Source: Paenibacillus sp. S150 (GTDB taxonomy: Bacteria > Bacillota > Bacilli > Paenibacillales > Paenibacillaceae). Taken from it: a stretch of DNA of 64,000 bases. Numbering within the stretch: position 1 is the stretch's first letter; every line of letters starts with the position of its first letter. Shown in pieces: positions 44,982 through 56,981 of this stretch. The notes beneath the pieces are model-generated. The model saw only the letters and a program-made list of their open reading frames with translations, was not told the origin of the DNA and searched no databases. Both the position numbers and the translations under genes were made by a program. The DNA is taken from positions 186,001-250,000 of the forward strand of contig NZ_JACBYI010000001.1 in NCBI RefSeq assembly GCF_019352175.1, read 5' to 3'.

Positions 44982-46445
44982 TTATTGTTCCAAACCATAG
45001 GATTCAACTTTCCATTCTTCATTTACCTTTTTCATTTGCAGATCGACATATTGAAAGCTGTCCTTATCCTTATAGTGGATTTCGTACTGGGCGGAGATGG
45101 CATTTCCCTTGATGTTTTCGGAACTCAGCTTGAGTGTCATGGATTCAACATTATCCCATAGTGTTTCTTGTACATAATAATTCTGTTGACTATCCGGTTC
45201 AATAATCAGTTCTCTCATGGTTGCTCGATCATTGCTGAGAAAGGCTTGCGTGAACTGCTGAGCGGCCGCTTCAAATGCTTTCCCTTCCTCACTAGCTAGG
45301 AAGTCATCCTTCTCAGCAGAGACACCGCTGTTATTAGGTACTGGTTCCTGTTGACCGTCTGTACCCAGCGCAGGCACAACAGTGTTATTATTTGAAGGGC
45401 TGTTACTGTTTGATTCTACGGGTGTTGTTTCTGGATCGGAGGCTTCTTTGCTGCAAGCCGCCAGTCCTCCAGCAAGAGAAAGCAGTAGTCCCACCAGCAA
45501 GATTGCCCCAATCCCTCTCCCCTTTTTTCTCGTGTCAAAAATACCGGCAAGCCGCTGCTTCATCATCTTTTTCCCTCCATTAAAGTGAGTCGATAATGTG
45601 GTTGTTCTGGATGTTCGATGGTTCATCATGGTTAGAATGACCTCACTGTACTGTTTTTTAAACGCAACATTCGTGCCTCTCACCACTTCGCTGTCACAGA
45701 CAATCTCAACATGCTTATTTGCTTCTTTTACCATAAAATAAACAAAAGGATTAAACCAGTGGACGGCCTGAGTACAGAGCATGACAAGTTTATACCATAG
45801 ATGACGCTGTTTAAAATGAATCAGTTCGTGTTTGAAAATGACCTGCAATTCTTCCTGACTGTACGAAGCTGCGGGTAGCCAGACGGTTGGTTTCGCCAGC
45901 CCGGTAAGCATGGGACTTTTTATAGACTTGCTTATTTTTAACTTCACATTCCTTTTGATGCTTAATTGTTTCATCATTTGTCTATATTGCTCCAAAATCC
46001 TTGGCTCCGTAACAGGCTTTCCCCAACGTCTGGTCCTACTAAGGAAGAGAAAATGTCCAATGGAGTGATAAGTTAAGACAAGAGTCATGCCTGTAAACCA
46101 TACAAATGCGGCAATATGTTGAACAGACATTGACTGCTCTGCTGCAGTTGCCGCTATTTGATCAAGTCCCGTGGTCTCGTGAGGAGACAGTACAATTTCC
46201 TTGCTAATGACCGGGGCGCTGTTTGTGTTTATTACAGGTGAATCAATCTGTATGGGTGCTTGAGGCAATGTGATGTTTATGGGAACAAGCAATCGAAGTG
46301 CTACTGCCAGCCATAGCCAATATCGCCACTTCACCTCATATTTTTTTCCAGTAAACGGGCGCAACAGCAATAACAAAACAATGATGAATGAGGTGCTAAT
46401 TGTAATCTCGACCATCGTTGTTACCCAATAATCAAGCAAGTTCAC
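44982..46445 (-). CDS. BlaR1-like M56 metallopeptidase with a C-terminal extracytoplasmic domain
   Basis: A 487-residue membrane protein. Membrane helices lie near 12-30, 41-58 and 112-134; the M56 zinc motif HELIH is at 206-210; a fourth hydrophobic segment (GAILLVGLLLSLAGGLAAC) is followed by a Ser/Asn-rich linker and a small domain ending EEWKVESYGLEQ. The beta-lactam-binding domain of true BlaR1/MecR1 is missing, so it should sense something else and cleave its BlaI-type partner. The GTG start overlaps the partner stop as GTGA. A relic of the same C-terminus lies at 6772. Confidence 0.85.
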   Translation of the reverse strand: MNLLDYWVTTMVEITISTSFIIVLLLLLRPFTGKKYEVKWRYWLWLAVALRLLVPINITLPQAPIQIDSPVINTNSAPVISKEIVLSPHETTGLDQIAATAAEQSMSVQHIAAFVWFTGMTLVLTYHSIGHFLFLSRTRRWGKPVTEPRILEQYRQMMKQLSIKRNVKLKISKSIKSPMLTGLAKPTVWLPAASYSQEELQVIFKHELIHFKQRHLWYKLVMLCTQAVHWFNPFVYFMVKEANKHVEIVCDSEVVRGTNVAFKKQYSEVILTMMNHRTSRTTTLSTHFNGGKKMMKQRLAGIFDTRKKGRGIGAILLVGLLLSLAGGLAACSKEASDPETTPVESNSNSPSNNNTVVPALGTDGQQEPVPNNSGVSAEKDDFLASEEGKAFEAAAQQFTQAFLSNDRATMRELIIEPDSQQNYYVQETLWDNVESMTLKLSSENIKGNAISAQYEIHYKDKDSFQYVDLQMKKVNEEWKVESYGLEQ

Positions 46446-46828
46446 TCCTCCTTCGTTTGTTTGTCAATAAAGTCCCGAAGCTCTTCCAAATCATTTTTAG
46501 TTAACGATTGCCCTTCATACAATGAAGCCACAAAGCTTTTGATGGAATTTCCATACAATTTCTCCAGTATGGATTTGCTCTCACTTTCAAGATATGTTTT
46601 CTCATCGACAACCGGTACATACCAGTTAAATCTCCCTTTGCGCTCAGAGGCTACAAATCCTCTCTCAAGCAGCCGCGTCAAAAGGTTTAATACCGTTGTC
46701 ACTCCCCAGGTTTTTTTACCCTGCAGTTCTTCCATAATATCGGCAGAGGAAACAGGTTTTGGGGAATCCCAGATTATTTTCATAACCTCAAGCTCTGCAT
46801 CCGGCAATCGTACAGCTTTTTTCTCCAT
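46442..46828 (-). CDS. BlaI/MecI-family repressor
   Basis: A 128-residue winged-helix repressor: LPDAELEVMKIIWDSPKPVS, GVTTVLNLLTRLLERGFV and KSFVASLYEG are the family marks. The start is the ATG at 46828; a longer frame begins with a TTG inside the operator. Repression is expected to be lifted by proteolysis through the M56 protein encoded directly downstream. A 46-bp dyad sits between promoter region and start, the likely operator. Confidence 0.9.
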   Translation of the reverse strand: MEKKAVRLPDAELEVMKIIWDSPKPVSSADIMEELQGKKTWGVTTVLNLLTRLLERGFVASERKGRFNWYVPVVDEKTYLESESKSILEKLYGNSIKSFVASLYEGQSLTKNDLEELRDFIDKQTKEE

Positions 46829-46844
46829 AGAACAAAAACCTTCT

Positions 46845-46890
46845 TTCGACAAGTAGTGAATGAATTCAATTTCATTCTATGTTTGTCGAA
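46845..46890 (-). promoter_or_regulatory. 46-bp dyad operator upstream of the BlaI-type repressor
   Basis: The two half sites are TTCGACAA at the outside (perfect over 8 bp) and GAATGAA inside (perfect over 7 bp), with unmatched bases between. The dyad lies 17-62 bases before the repressor start. It differs from the TACA/TGTA core of staphylococcal bla operators, consistent with a separate specificity. Confidence 0.6.
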
Positions 46891-47107
46891 TGAATAAGTC
46901 AAGAGATTATTTGGAAAATACAAATATTTTTTCTTTATTCTGGATAAATACCAATTCCCCTGCCCGGCCACGGGATAACCCCCTTTGAAATCTTACTCCG
47001 AATACAAAGAAAGGAGCCAAGCCATCATAACTTCCTACCATTTTTCTCATTGGATAAAAGACTGCCGTCCCACCGCCATCGGGCGGTGGTGTAAAGGCAG
47101 GAATAGC

Positions 47108-47145
47108 AAAATGTCGGTGGAAGCTCTGCTTCCACCGACATTTTT
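47108..47145. terminator. Strong hairpin in the 46.9-47.3 kb gap
   Basis: AAAATGTCGGTGGAAGC pairs with GCTTCCACCGACATTTT around a three-base loop and has T-rich sequence on both strands. It would terminate the minus-strand DUF4038 transcript entering from the right. A second small hairpin (CCACCGCC-ATCG-GGCGGTGG) is at 47069-47088. I see no gene between 46891 and 47286. Confidence 0.6.
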
Positions 47146-47286
47146 AGTGATTTTCACCCGGCAAACGAAAGTCTCCTGCCCTATCTTTACCCGCCGGCAA
47201 TAAATCAGCATTTGCCAAACCTCGGTTCCCCAAATTATATCCGCCTTCACTTTAATTTGCCGCAGTTGCGCCGCCCCCGCAGAAAG

Positions 47287-48600
47287 TTAGGACCTAACCC
47301 CATTCAATATCACCTCATGCGATTTTTTTACACCAATCAAAAGAACATCGCTCTCGAAATCATGCATATCTATAACTGTCGTTCTCTCTTTAACAGTTAT
47401 TCCAGCTGCCGCAAATCTGCGGTGTTCAAGGTCGATGATGGTAAACTCGTATTCGCCAAGGTCCGCATTTAACCTCAGAGCTGTATTGACAGGGACATAA
47501 ATGGCGACCTTGGACAAGCTGCCGGTTGCCGCTGCCCGGATTTCTTCCGTGTTGTTAAGCACAATGTCCCACGGCTGCAAATCGGTCAGCCCGTACATCT
47601 GAAACAGCCATTTGGCAAATCCGTAATCCCACGCCCCCTCAAATTTGAGGGCGGTCTGCCAGTCATAGGGGCTGTCAAACCCTTCTCCGGTAACTCCGAA
47701 CCGCCTGCCTTTCTTGTGCCAGCTCCAGATTCCGTGCGCACCGTAGGTTACACCGGCGGCCGCTCCGGATAAAAGGCTTTGCCAGGCAGCCTTGCGCACA
47801 TCGGCACGGCTGAACCGGCCGTAAACCTGGCGGCTGTACCCCATCATTTCGTAGCAAGGCTCCGAGTTCAATACCGGCCGTGTTACCGGCTTGCTGCTGA
47901 AATCCATAGCTAAGGTGTAGGCCATAGGCTGAAACTGCGAATTGTGGCCGGACTGGTACATGTAGAAATCCAGGTCGGGATCGTTTATGAACTCGTCCGG
48001 CAATTCTGCAAGTCGTCCTTGAATATGCATTGTTGTAAGGCATTCGGGACTTTCCTGTTTAATCACATGCAAAGCAGTCCTGTAATAAGAATTCGCCTCT
48101 TCCGAAGGAAAATCGGTATCTCCGCTGATCACATAAATCGGGTTATATTTAGAAAAACGTTGTGCAACGTATTTCACATAAACCTCAATCATATCATAAG
48201 GGAGTTTTCCATCTTTTTGAAACGACGACGCCCAGGTATCAGGGATATAATTACACCATAAAAGGACAAGTGCCGGGACAAAACCTTTTTGAACAGCTCT
48301 GTCCAGCATTTTATCAGCCCGGTCAAAATAAGTCTCATTGAAACTGTAAAAATTGAAACTGCCATCGGGCTTCCGGTTAAAAGGCTTAAAGTCCAGTTCT
48401 GTTTCACTCGCATCCCATTGTTGCAGAAGATTAATCTGCAGTACATTGAAACCCTGAGTTTTTCGGTGATTCAGATAAATATCCCACTCTTCAAAAGAGA
48501 TATTCGTAAATGCGCTCCACACCGTATCTGCAAGGTAAAAGAACGGCTTGCCATCCTGTTCAAAATAACGTTTGTTGTCTGATATTGATAGTTTGCTCAA
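47287..48600 (-). CDS. DUF4038 family glycoside hydrolase (GH140-like)
   Basis: A 437-residue TIM-barrel protein. FYLADTVWSAFTNISFEEWD, YLNHRKTQGFNVLQINLLQQ and PIYVISGDTDF are typical of DUF4038, and RPVLNSEPCYE holds a likely catalytic Glu; a C-terminal beta domain follows (VILNGVRS end). The family includes GH140 enzymes acting on apiose-containing pectin side chains, but relatives differ. No signal peptide. The start is a TTG at 48600 with GGAGGCG upstream. It is last in the cellobiose-type PTS operon, so it presumably handles the imported phosphorylated or free sugar. Confidence 0.82.
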   Translation of the reverse strand: MSKLSISDNKRYFEQDGKPFFYLADTVWSAFTNISFEEWDIYLNHRKTQGFNVLQINLLQQWDASETELDFKPFNRKPDGSFNFYSFNETYFDRADKMLDRAVQKGFVPALVLLWCNYIPDTWASSFQKDGKLPYDMIEVYVKYVAQRFSKYNPIYVISGDTDFPSEEANSYYRTALHVIKQESPECLTTMHIQGRLAELPDEFINDPDLDFYMYQSGHNSQFQPMAYTLAMDFSSKPVTRPVLNSEPCYEMMGYSRQVYGRFSRADVRKAAWQSLLSGAAAGVTYGAHGIWSWHKKGRRFGVTGEGFDSPYDWQTALKFEGAWDYGFAKWLFQMYGLTDLQPWDIVLNNTEEIRAAATGSLSKVAIYVPVNTALRLNADLGEYEFTIIDLEHRRFAAAGITVKERTTVIDMHDFESDVLLIGVKKSHEVILNGVRS

Positions 48601-48682
48601 TAATCACGCCTCCTACATAATCAGCTGATGCAGAACTTCTGTGAAGAAACAAAGATTCTGCACCAGTTAAATTGTAATTAGT

Positions 48683-49969
48683 TTATACAGACGGGGCTGC
48701 TTCAGTTATGTGCAAATCTTTTTCCGCTCTCAGTTCTTTGCTGTAAGCCTGTTTATCCAACACTTTTACAAAAGGAAGGAAAATCAGCATGCAGACTGGC
48801 ACCAGAAGAATTTGCATCAAGGCAATCCGCCAGCTTCCTTCCATTAAACCCGCCGCTACAACGGGAGTTCCAAATGCGGGAGTAATTCCGATGGGCGCAG
48901 GTATAATCCCCCATGATGTCATGACGTAACCGATGACACTGCACACGATCGGCGAGAGCACATAAGGTACGGCTAAGATCGGATTAAGCACGAACGGAAC
49001 ACCGAACACAAGCGGTTCGTGGATTCCGAAAAAAGTTCCAGGAAATCCAAGTTTTCCGATTGTACGCAGTTGTTTGCTTTTTGCAAAAATCAACAGCAGG
49101 ATGGCAAAGCCCATCATTGGCGCATAGTTGGCATAGACGAACCAGAAGGCCAACCCAATAATATTCGGTAAAGCATCCCCGTTTTGATACGCTTGCAAGT
49201 TCGCCAGATCCAGACTCATCCAAATTGGCTGAAGAATGGCCATGACTACGATCGCACCGTGAATTCCAAACATCCACAATATTTGCATAACTAATAAAGC
49301 AAGTATCAGAGCACCCAATGATCCGCCCAGACTCTCCAAGGGTATTTGCAAATACGAGTAAACCAAACTGTGTACTGTTTCAAAAGCAGTTAATTTAAAC
49401 AAATTTGCTAAAACTAGAAAAAGAAGAGAAACAAGTATAGCCGGGATTAGACCCAAAAAGGTTTTTACAACAGTAGGCGGTACTCCGTCAGGCATTTTGA
49501 TGGTCCAGTTCTGATCAACTACCCAGATGTACAACCTCGCGCTTACAAGTCCGACAATTAAAGCAACGAATAAACCCTGGGCTCCCAGCCATTGAAAAGG
49601 AAGTGCGGTCACTCCATCAAAAGTCGCAACCGGCGTAAGGATAAAAAAAGAAAGAAGCGCAGTTGCAGCCGGAAGCAACGGGTCCTGGTTAAAGGACTGG
49701 GCCAGACGGTAGGCCACAAAAAATACAGCATACAACGAAATCATATTTGTTGTTAGTGTAGCAGGTGCAGCAATTATATCTTTGACCGGAGCGATCAAAT
49801 TTTGGTATGCCTCCCATTGCAAGCTCGAAAATAATGTAGAGAACGCTCCAATGATTAAGAATGGCAAAGTGGACATTAGACCGTTTGAAATAGATGACAA
49901 GTAACGGTTTTGCTGCAGCTTTCCGGAGAATTTCTGCAGTTTTTTAATAAAGTTTTCGGAATTACCCAT
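48683..49969 (-). CDS. PTS lactose/cellobiose-type EIIC permease
   Basis: A 428-residue polytopic CelB-type protein: RYLSSISNGLMSTLPFLIIG starts the first membrane segment, GFPGTFFGIHEPLVFGVPFV is the conserved sugar-binding loop. It imports a disaccharide-type sugar with EIIA and EIIB encoded upstream. GGAGTTGAACGG precedes the ATG. The 157-bp gap to EIIB contains a perfect cre, so EIIC and the hydrolase may have their own catabolite-controlled promoter. Confidence 0.93.
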   Translation of the reverse strand: MGNSENFIKKLQKFSGKLQQNRYLSSISNGLMSTLPFLIIGAFSTLFSSLQWEAYQNLIAPVKDIIAAPATLTTNMISLYAVFFVAYRLAQSFNQDPLLPAATALLSFFILTPVATFDGVTALPFQWLGAQGLFVALIVGLVSARLYIWVVDQNWTIKMPDGVPPTVVKTFLGLIPAILVSLLFLVLANLFKLTAFETVHSLVYSYLQIPLESLGGSLGALILALLVMQILWMFGIHGAIVVMAILQPIWMSLDLANLQAYQNGDALPNIIGLAFWFVYANYAPMMGFAILLLIFAKSKQLRTIGKLGFPGTFFGIHEPLVFGVPFVLNPILAVPYVLSPIVCSVIGYVMTSWGIIPAPIGITPAFGTPVVAAGLMEGSWRIALMQILLVPVCMLIFLPFVKVLDKQAYSKELRAEKDLHITEAAPSV

Positions 49970-50016
49970 ATCCGTTCAACTCCTGCTTTAGAATTTCATC
50001 TGATAAATCTCCATCT

Positions 50017-50031
50017 AGATAACGCTTACAT
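50017..50031 (-). promoter_or_regulatory. CcpA cre box upstream of EIIC
   Basis: ATGTAAGCGTTATCT fits the cre consensus at all positions, 48 bases before the EIIC start and after the EIIB stop. Confidence 0.75.
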
Positions 50032-50126
50032 TTGATGAAATCACTCGTTTTTATGCCAATAAAATGCTCAAATAATCGTTACCGCTTCCCTTTTTCAGAA
50101 ATAGGGTGCGTCTGCAGCCCCTGTAC

Positions 50127-50426
50127 TTACAGGCTTAAAGCATCGGCAAGCACTTTCTCGCCGTTCATCATGCCATAGTCCATCCGGTCGATTACGCTCA
50201 CTTTAATGCCTTTAGGTTCATATTTGCTTTTAAAATCATCTTCAAGATAGCCAACCTGCGGCCCAATCAGCAGCACATCCGTCTTGTCCGCGTACTCCTT
50301 GAAGGAGCTTTCCGAGGTGGCCCTGATCTCTACCTCAACATTTTGGGCCTGGGCGGCCTTCTGCATTTTTTGTACCAGCATGCTGGTAGACATTCCCGCT
50401 GCGCATACCAAAGTAATTTGTTTCAT
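50127..50426 (-). CDS. PTS lactose/cellobiose-type EIIB
   Basis: A 99-residue cytoplasmic phosphocarrier: ITLVCAAGMSTSMLV contains the phosphorylated Cys8, and LLIGPQVGYL is the second conserved block. It passes phosphate from EIIA to the sugar bound by EIIC. AGGGAGG precedes the ATG; it starts three bases after the EIIA stop. Confidence 0.95.
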   Translation of the reverse strand: MKQITLVCAAGMSTSMLVQKMQKAAQAQNVEVEIRATSESSFKEYADKTDVLLIGPQVGYLEDDFKSKYEPKGIKVSVIDRMDYGMMNGEKVLADALSL

Positions 50427-50428
50427 TT

Positions 50429-50779
50429 TTAGTCCTCCCTTGTATTATTATGGACAATGACTGCTTCATAACGGTTCAATCTGCTGTACAGCTCCACAAT
50501 ATGTCCCGCCAAATCCTTTGTTGTAATGGCCGACATCAGATGATCCTGTGCATGCACCATCAACAGTGTCACTTCATGTGCCGTTCCCCCTGCTTCCTGC
50601 TGGATCAGCCGTGTTTGCGATTTATGCGCTTGCACCAGTTCCTTCTTGCATTCCTCCAGATGCTCTGCTGCCTGCTCTGAATGGCCTTTCTGGGCAAGGG
50701 CAATAGCTTCCATAGCCTTGCTCTTGGCGAATCCCGCATTGGTTATAATTGCCATAATAATTTCCTGATACTCATCCAT
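50429..50779 (-). CDS. PTS lactose/cellobiose-type EIIA
   Basis: A 116-residue three-helix bundle protein: NAGFAKSKAMEAIALAQKG and LLMVHAQDHLM with the phosphorylated His76. The start at 50779 (ATG after AGAGGTGA) is preferred to a GTG nine bases earlier that lies in the ribosome site. It directly follows the PRD regulator gene, with a 217-bp gap. Confidence 0.94.
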   Translation of the reverse strand: MDEYQEIIMAIITNAGFAKSKAMEAIALAQKGHSEQAAEHLEECKKELVQAHKSQTRLIQQEAGGTAHEVTLLMVHAQDHLMSAITTKDLAGHIVELYSRLNRYEAVIVHNNTRED

Positions 50780-50996
50780 TACGTTCACCTCTTACACATT
50801 TCTTTGTCTTACAAGATCAGTGTATACGATTACAGCTCACTTCTAAACGCATTCCTTTTCCGCTACAAACGGAAATGCTTACATCTTCACGCATTCAACA
50901 TCAAAAGCAGAATACAATATTTCGCGGAATAATATTAAGGCTCCGCACCGCACCTGGCCGAAAATCCGGTCAAGCGCCATACAGAGCCTTGGTCAA

Positions 50997-52946
50997 TCAA
51001 TATAGTTTTTGTTTGACAATAATTCGGGCAAACTCCTTATATGTTTTGCATTTCAGCATTTGCTGGATAATTTTGGAATCGTCGACCAGCCCCATCAGAT
51101 GTTGATACATTTTCGCCTGGGGCTCTTCGCCGCTCTTGTCAATACTGAGCAGGCAGACAAATTGCACCGGCCGGCCGGACCAGTCTATCGGAGACTTAAG
51201 TGTACATATCGCCCATACGGTGCGGTTGCTTTGCGGAATGATGGGATGGGGAATGGCCACCAAATTCCCATAGGCTGTCGGTGCAGCATTTTCCCGTTCC
51301 AGAACCAGACCGATGAAACCCTCGGAAGAGCGGATCAATCCGAATTCAGACATTTTTTCCCCGAGAAAAGTGATGACCTCTTCCTTTGCAGTGAAGCTCT
51401 GTCTCAGAAACACCAGTTCTTCCATAATATAGCGGAAGGAATACGGCTTCTCTCCGTTAAGCAAAGCTTCAATGCTATCCATATCCCCGCCGCCAAGAAG
51501 TGTCTGCACGACAACCACCGGAACAGACAACGGCTGTGGGATGGGAACGGTGCTTACCACAAAATCAATATTATGCAAAGGGACCTGCTGCAGCTTATAA
51601 AACTCGGTCGTCCCCACAACCTCCAACCTCTCGCCAAATCTGCTCCTTAGCTTGTAATAAAGCAGACGCGAGCTGCCTACACCCGAAGTGCATACGACCA
51701 GGCAACGTTTGGGTCTGGTATCCATCTGCTGTCTTTCCATGGCTGCACCGATATGTATAGCCAAGTACGCCATTTCCGTCTCGGGAATCACAATATTGAG
51801 CTTACTCTCAATCAGCTTTGCACCGATAACCCCTGCCTGAAAAGCCAGATGATAGTTGCTCTTCACATGCTCCAGCATCGGGTTGCGGATACTCATCCCA
51901 TATCTGACACGGTTCAGCGCCGGCTTCAAATGGAGGCAAATTCCCATCAACAGCTCTTGATCCCGGCTGATTCTCAGGTTGAGGTCCCTGTCAATTTCAG
52001 CAAGAATTTCCTTCCCCAGCTCATAAATTTCACGATCCAGCAGCTTCTCGAGATCCGCATCTTCCGTCACTTCCCCGGTCACCCCCGCAAACCATTTATT
52101 GCCGGCCAGATGCATGGCTATATAGGCAACCTCATCTTCGGGAAAAGACAAGTCCAGCTCTCGTTCAATCAGCTCGACAATCTGCTCAGCCGCCCGGAAT
52201 TCCTCGGCTGCCCGGAATTCTTCCTTCTCATCCGAAAGCATCGCGACCCGGTTCCCGTCACGAATCCGCTTACAGGCGATCGCAATGTGAATAGACAGAT
52301 TGCTGAGGGCGACATCCGACAGGCTCACCCCAAGCTTCTGAATCTGTTCGAGAATAATGCTGCGTATCAGCGTCATTTCGCGGGGAGAGACAATGCGCGG
52401 CGTATCCTTTATTCCTCCGGTGCGATCTTCATCCGAGCGGTTCACAATAAATTCAGATATGCAAAAACGCAGCCGGACTTCATCGCCCCTTAGCTTAACG
52501 CCATAGTTCGGGCGCTTGTCGATGCCAATCCCGTAGGCCAATAACGTCCGTTTGACCTCCTTGAAATCGTTCTGCACAGTGGACTTGCTGACGTAGAGCT
52601 CATCTGCCAGCTCTTCAAGCTTCAAATACGCTCCGGCAAGCAGGAGGCGCCTGATTAAATGAAGCTGCCGGTATTCAGGTGATCCCGAATCTTCCGGTTC
52701 ATTGTGCATAAACAATTGCTGCAGCAGCATACGAAAACTGCTGTCGTCTGTAATCTTAAGTTCATAACCTCTTGAGCGAACAGGTTGAACCGATGCTCCA
52801 TGCCTGGCCAAGAACTGATCCAGCTCTCTGATGTCACTGCGTACGGTGCGCGAAGTAACCTGGATCAATTTTGCCAGATGCTCGCTCTTGACAGGGGTAT
52901 CCGCAGCCAGCAGATGCTGTAAAATCGAAACCATGCGTGAATTCAT
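50997..52946 (-). CDS. PTS-regulated transcription activator with PRDs (LicR/ManR type)
   Basis: A 649-residue regulator. Two N-terminal helix-turn-helix modules (SEHLAKLIQVTSRTVRSDIR; LEELADELYVSKSTVQNDFK), two PRDs (about 190-400), an EIIB-like domain (CLVVCTSGVGSSRLLYYKL, with Cys) and an EIIA-like domain (about 505-649, NLVAIPHPIIPQSNRTVWAI). Phosphorylation by HPr and by the EII proteins tunes activation. GGGGGGA precedes the ATG. It is first in the operon with EIIA, EIIB, EIIC and DUF4038, its probable targets. The 243 bp upstream hold no gene. Confidence 0.92.
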   Translation of the reverse strand: MNSRMVSILQHLLAADTPVKSEHLAKLIQVTSRTVRSDIRELDQFLARHGASVQPVRSRGYELKITDDSSFRMLLQQLFMHNEPEDSGSPEYRQLHLIRRLLLAGAYLKLEELADELYVSKSTVQNDFKEVKRTLLAYGIGIDKRPNYGVKLRGDEVRLRFCISEFIVNRSDEDRTGGIKDTPRIVSPREMTLIRSIILEQIQKLGVSLSDVALSNLSIHIAIACKRIRDGNRVAMLSDEKEEFRAAEEFRAAEQIVELIERELDLSFPEDEVAYIAMHLAGNKWFAGVTGEVTEDADLEKLLDREIYELGKEILAEIDRDLNLRISRDQELLMGICLHLKPALNRVRYGMSIRNPMLEHVKSNYHLAFQAGVIGAKLIESKLNIVIPETEMAYLAIHIGAAMERQQMDTRPKRCLVVCTSGVGSSRLLYYKLRSRFGERLEVVGTTEFYKLQQVPLHNIDFVVSTVPIPQPLSVPVVVVQTLLGGGDMDSIEALLNGEKPYSFRYIMEELVFLRQSFTAKEEVITFLGEKMSEFGLIRSSEGFIGLVLERENAAPTAYGNLVAIPHPIIPQSNRTVWAICTLKSPIDWSGRPVQFVCLLSIDKSGEEPQAKMYQHLMGLVDDSKIIQQMLKCKTYKEFARIIVKQKLY

Positions 52947-53189
52947 TCAAGGTCCCCCCTGTACTTATGCAATGCAAAATGATTTATCTTACGTTGGCCA
53001 GTTTAGCGGTATCTTCCATCTTCATGCCTTGATTCTCCATTTCTTATTAAGACAACAACATAACAATGTGATACATGAAAGTTTACACCGAATCTAAACA
53101 CAATGCAATGTTTAGATAAATTAAGTTCATTTTGTTTAGTATTAATTTAGAAATTATAATTACCATTTGTCTGATATCATTCTTTACAA

Positions 53190-54707
53190 TTACTTGTTGA
53201 CAACGTAGTCGAACCAGTCAAAACAGGCTGGACCTCCGTTTCCGGTTGCGTATAGCCCAAAATAAATCCCAGTAAATCCTCCGGCGACTTCACTGGAGAG
53301 CAATCCGCATTCTCCTTGCCCAAGTGTATTCTTTTTACCTGTATGATCGTAAAAAGAAAAAGTGTACACTTGCGGATCCGCCTCGATTTCAAGAGTCACA
53401 CGTTCACCAGAATACTCTGATGCCTTCTCCACTTTCCATAATGACCCTACTCTTTTGCGCAAAATGATGTGCTTCATCCCGCCCATCCTTGCCAATGCGA
53501 TCTCATAGTGAAACCGTTCATTCATAATTGCCGTAAGACCAGCCTCATCACCATCATGATCAGCTTGAAATTCCAATAGAGTCGACACACGACATTTCAT
53601 ATGCTGCTGTCTTCGGCCGACAAACGCGGGGGAATCCAAATCATCTAAAGTGACATTAGTACCCCTGAGGGTCAACCAGCCGGGACGTTCGGTAAGCGAC
53701 CAGTCGGCTGCATTAGGATTACGTAAAAAGTTCCAGGTGTCTTTAAGCTTCGGCTCTAAGAAATGATCACGTGCAGCCTCTGTCAGAGGTTCTTCCAATA
53801 GAAAGGAAGGTCCTTCCATCTGTAAGTCAATGCATCCTTTAACGCCAATTACAGGCCAGCCCTCCCCAGACCAGCTAATCGGAGCGAGATATGTCTCCCG
53901 TCCCAAATGATGGCGTCTTGACACCGGGCGTATACCTAAGCATACAGCCCACCAGCTTCCGTCATGAGCCTGTACAATATCAGCATGTCCTGTTGCCTGT
54001 ATGGAGCTTCTCAAACTACGATGGCTCAGAATAGGGTTCTCGGGATTGGATTTAAAGGGTCCAAATGGATGATGGCTTCGGGCGAGGGTAACCATATGGC
54101 CATACTCCGTTCCTCCTTCTGCAATTATCAAGTAATATTCATCTTGAATACGGTAGAGATGAGGACCTTCGGGTGATTTCCCTCCTGTCCCCTTCCAAAC
54201 CAAACGCCGGGGTGACATCAGCTTCCCGGAGTCAATCTCGATCTCCGCTTGGTAGATACCCGGTTCTTCATCTGAGAAGCCATTGGTACCTGTAATATAC
54301 ACACGTCCATCTTCATCACAGAACAAAGAAGGATCGATTCCGGGCCACTCCAGCCATACAGGATCAGACCAGGGCCCTTGCGGGTTGGAAGCACGTACGT
54401 AAAAGTTACCTCCAACAGGGCCACCTAATGTAATTACGTTGGTTGTAATCATGTAGAAATATCCGTTAATGTATCGGAGGGTAGGCGCAAATATCCCCAT
54501 GAAATTCTGAGCATGTGTTAAGTCCAGTTGACTAGCGCGGTTCAGACAGTGGCCGATCTGCTTCCAGTTGACCAAATCCCGACTATGAAATATTGGAACA
54601 CCCGGAGAATAATGAAATGTACTTGTTACCAGATAGTAATCTTCATCCACTCTGCAGATACTTGGATCCGGATAAAATCCCGGCAGGATTGGATTCACAA
54701 ATTGCAT
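53190..54707 (-). CDS. GH43 beta-xylosidase/arabinofuranosidase with C-terminal beta-sandwich
   Basis: A 505-residue enzyme. NPILPGFYPDPSICRVDEDY places the general-base Asp, WPGIDPSLFCDEDGRVYITG the second Asp, and KSPEGPHLYRIQDEYYLIIA the acid Glu; the last 190 residues are the GH43_C2-type beta-sandwich (FEFQADHDGDEAGL-like block). No signal peptide, so it acts on imported xylo- or arabino-oligosaccharides. Last gene of the 53-58.6 kb operon; a relic of GH1 separates it from the PTS gene. Confidence 0.93.
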   Translation of the reverse strand: MQFVNPILPGFYPDPSICRVDEDYYLVTSTFHYSPGVPIFHSRDLVNWKQIGHCLNRASQLDLTHAQNFMGIFAPTLRYINGYFYMITTNVITLGGPVGGNFYVRASNPQGPWSDPVWLEWPGIDPSLFCDEDGRVYITGTNGFSDEEPGIYQAEIEIDSGKLMSPRRLVWKGTGGKSPEGPHLYRIQDEYYLIIAEGGTEYGHMVTLARSHHPFGPFKSNPENPILSHRSLRSSIQATGHADIVQAHDGSWWAVCLGIRPVSRRHHLGRETYLAPISWSGEGWPVIGVKGCIDLQMEGPSFLLEEPLTEAARDHFLEPKLKDTWNFLRNPNAADWSLTERPGWLTLRGTNVTLDDLDSPAFVGRRQQHMKCRVSTLLEFQADHDGDEAGLTAIMNERFHYEIALARMGGMKHIILRKRVGSLWKVEKASEYSGERVTLEIEADPQVYTFSFYDHTGKKNTLGQGECGLLSSEVAGGFTGIYFGLYATGNGGPACFDWFDYVVNK

Positions 54708-54709
54708 TA

Positions 54710-56977
<2,268 letters not shown>

Positions 56978-56981
56978 CTAA

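Noticed and set aside
47063..47145. CRISPR-like or tRNA-like structure formed by two successive hairpins
   Set aside because: The hairpins are unlike each other, there are no repeated spacers and no cloverleaf; a terminator is the simpler reading.
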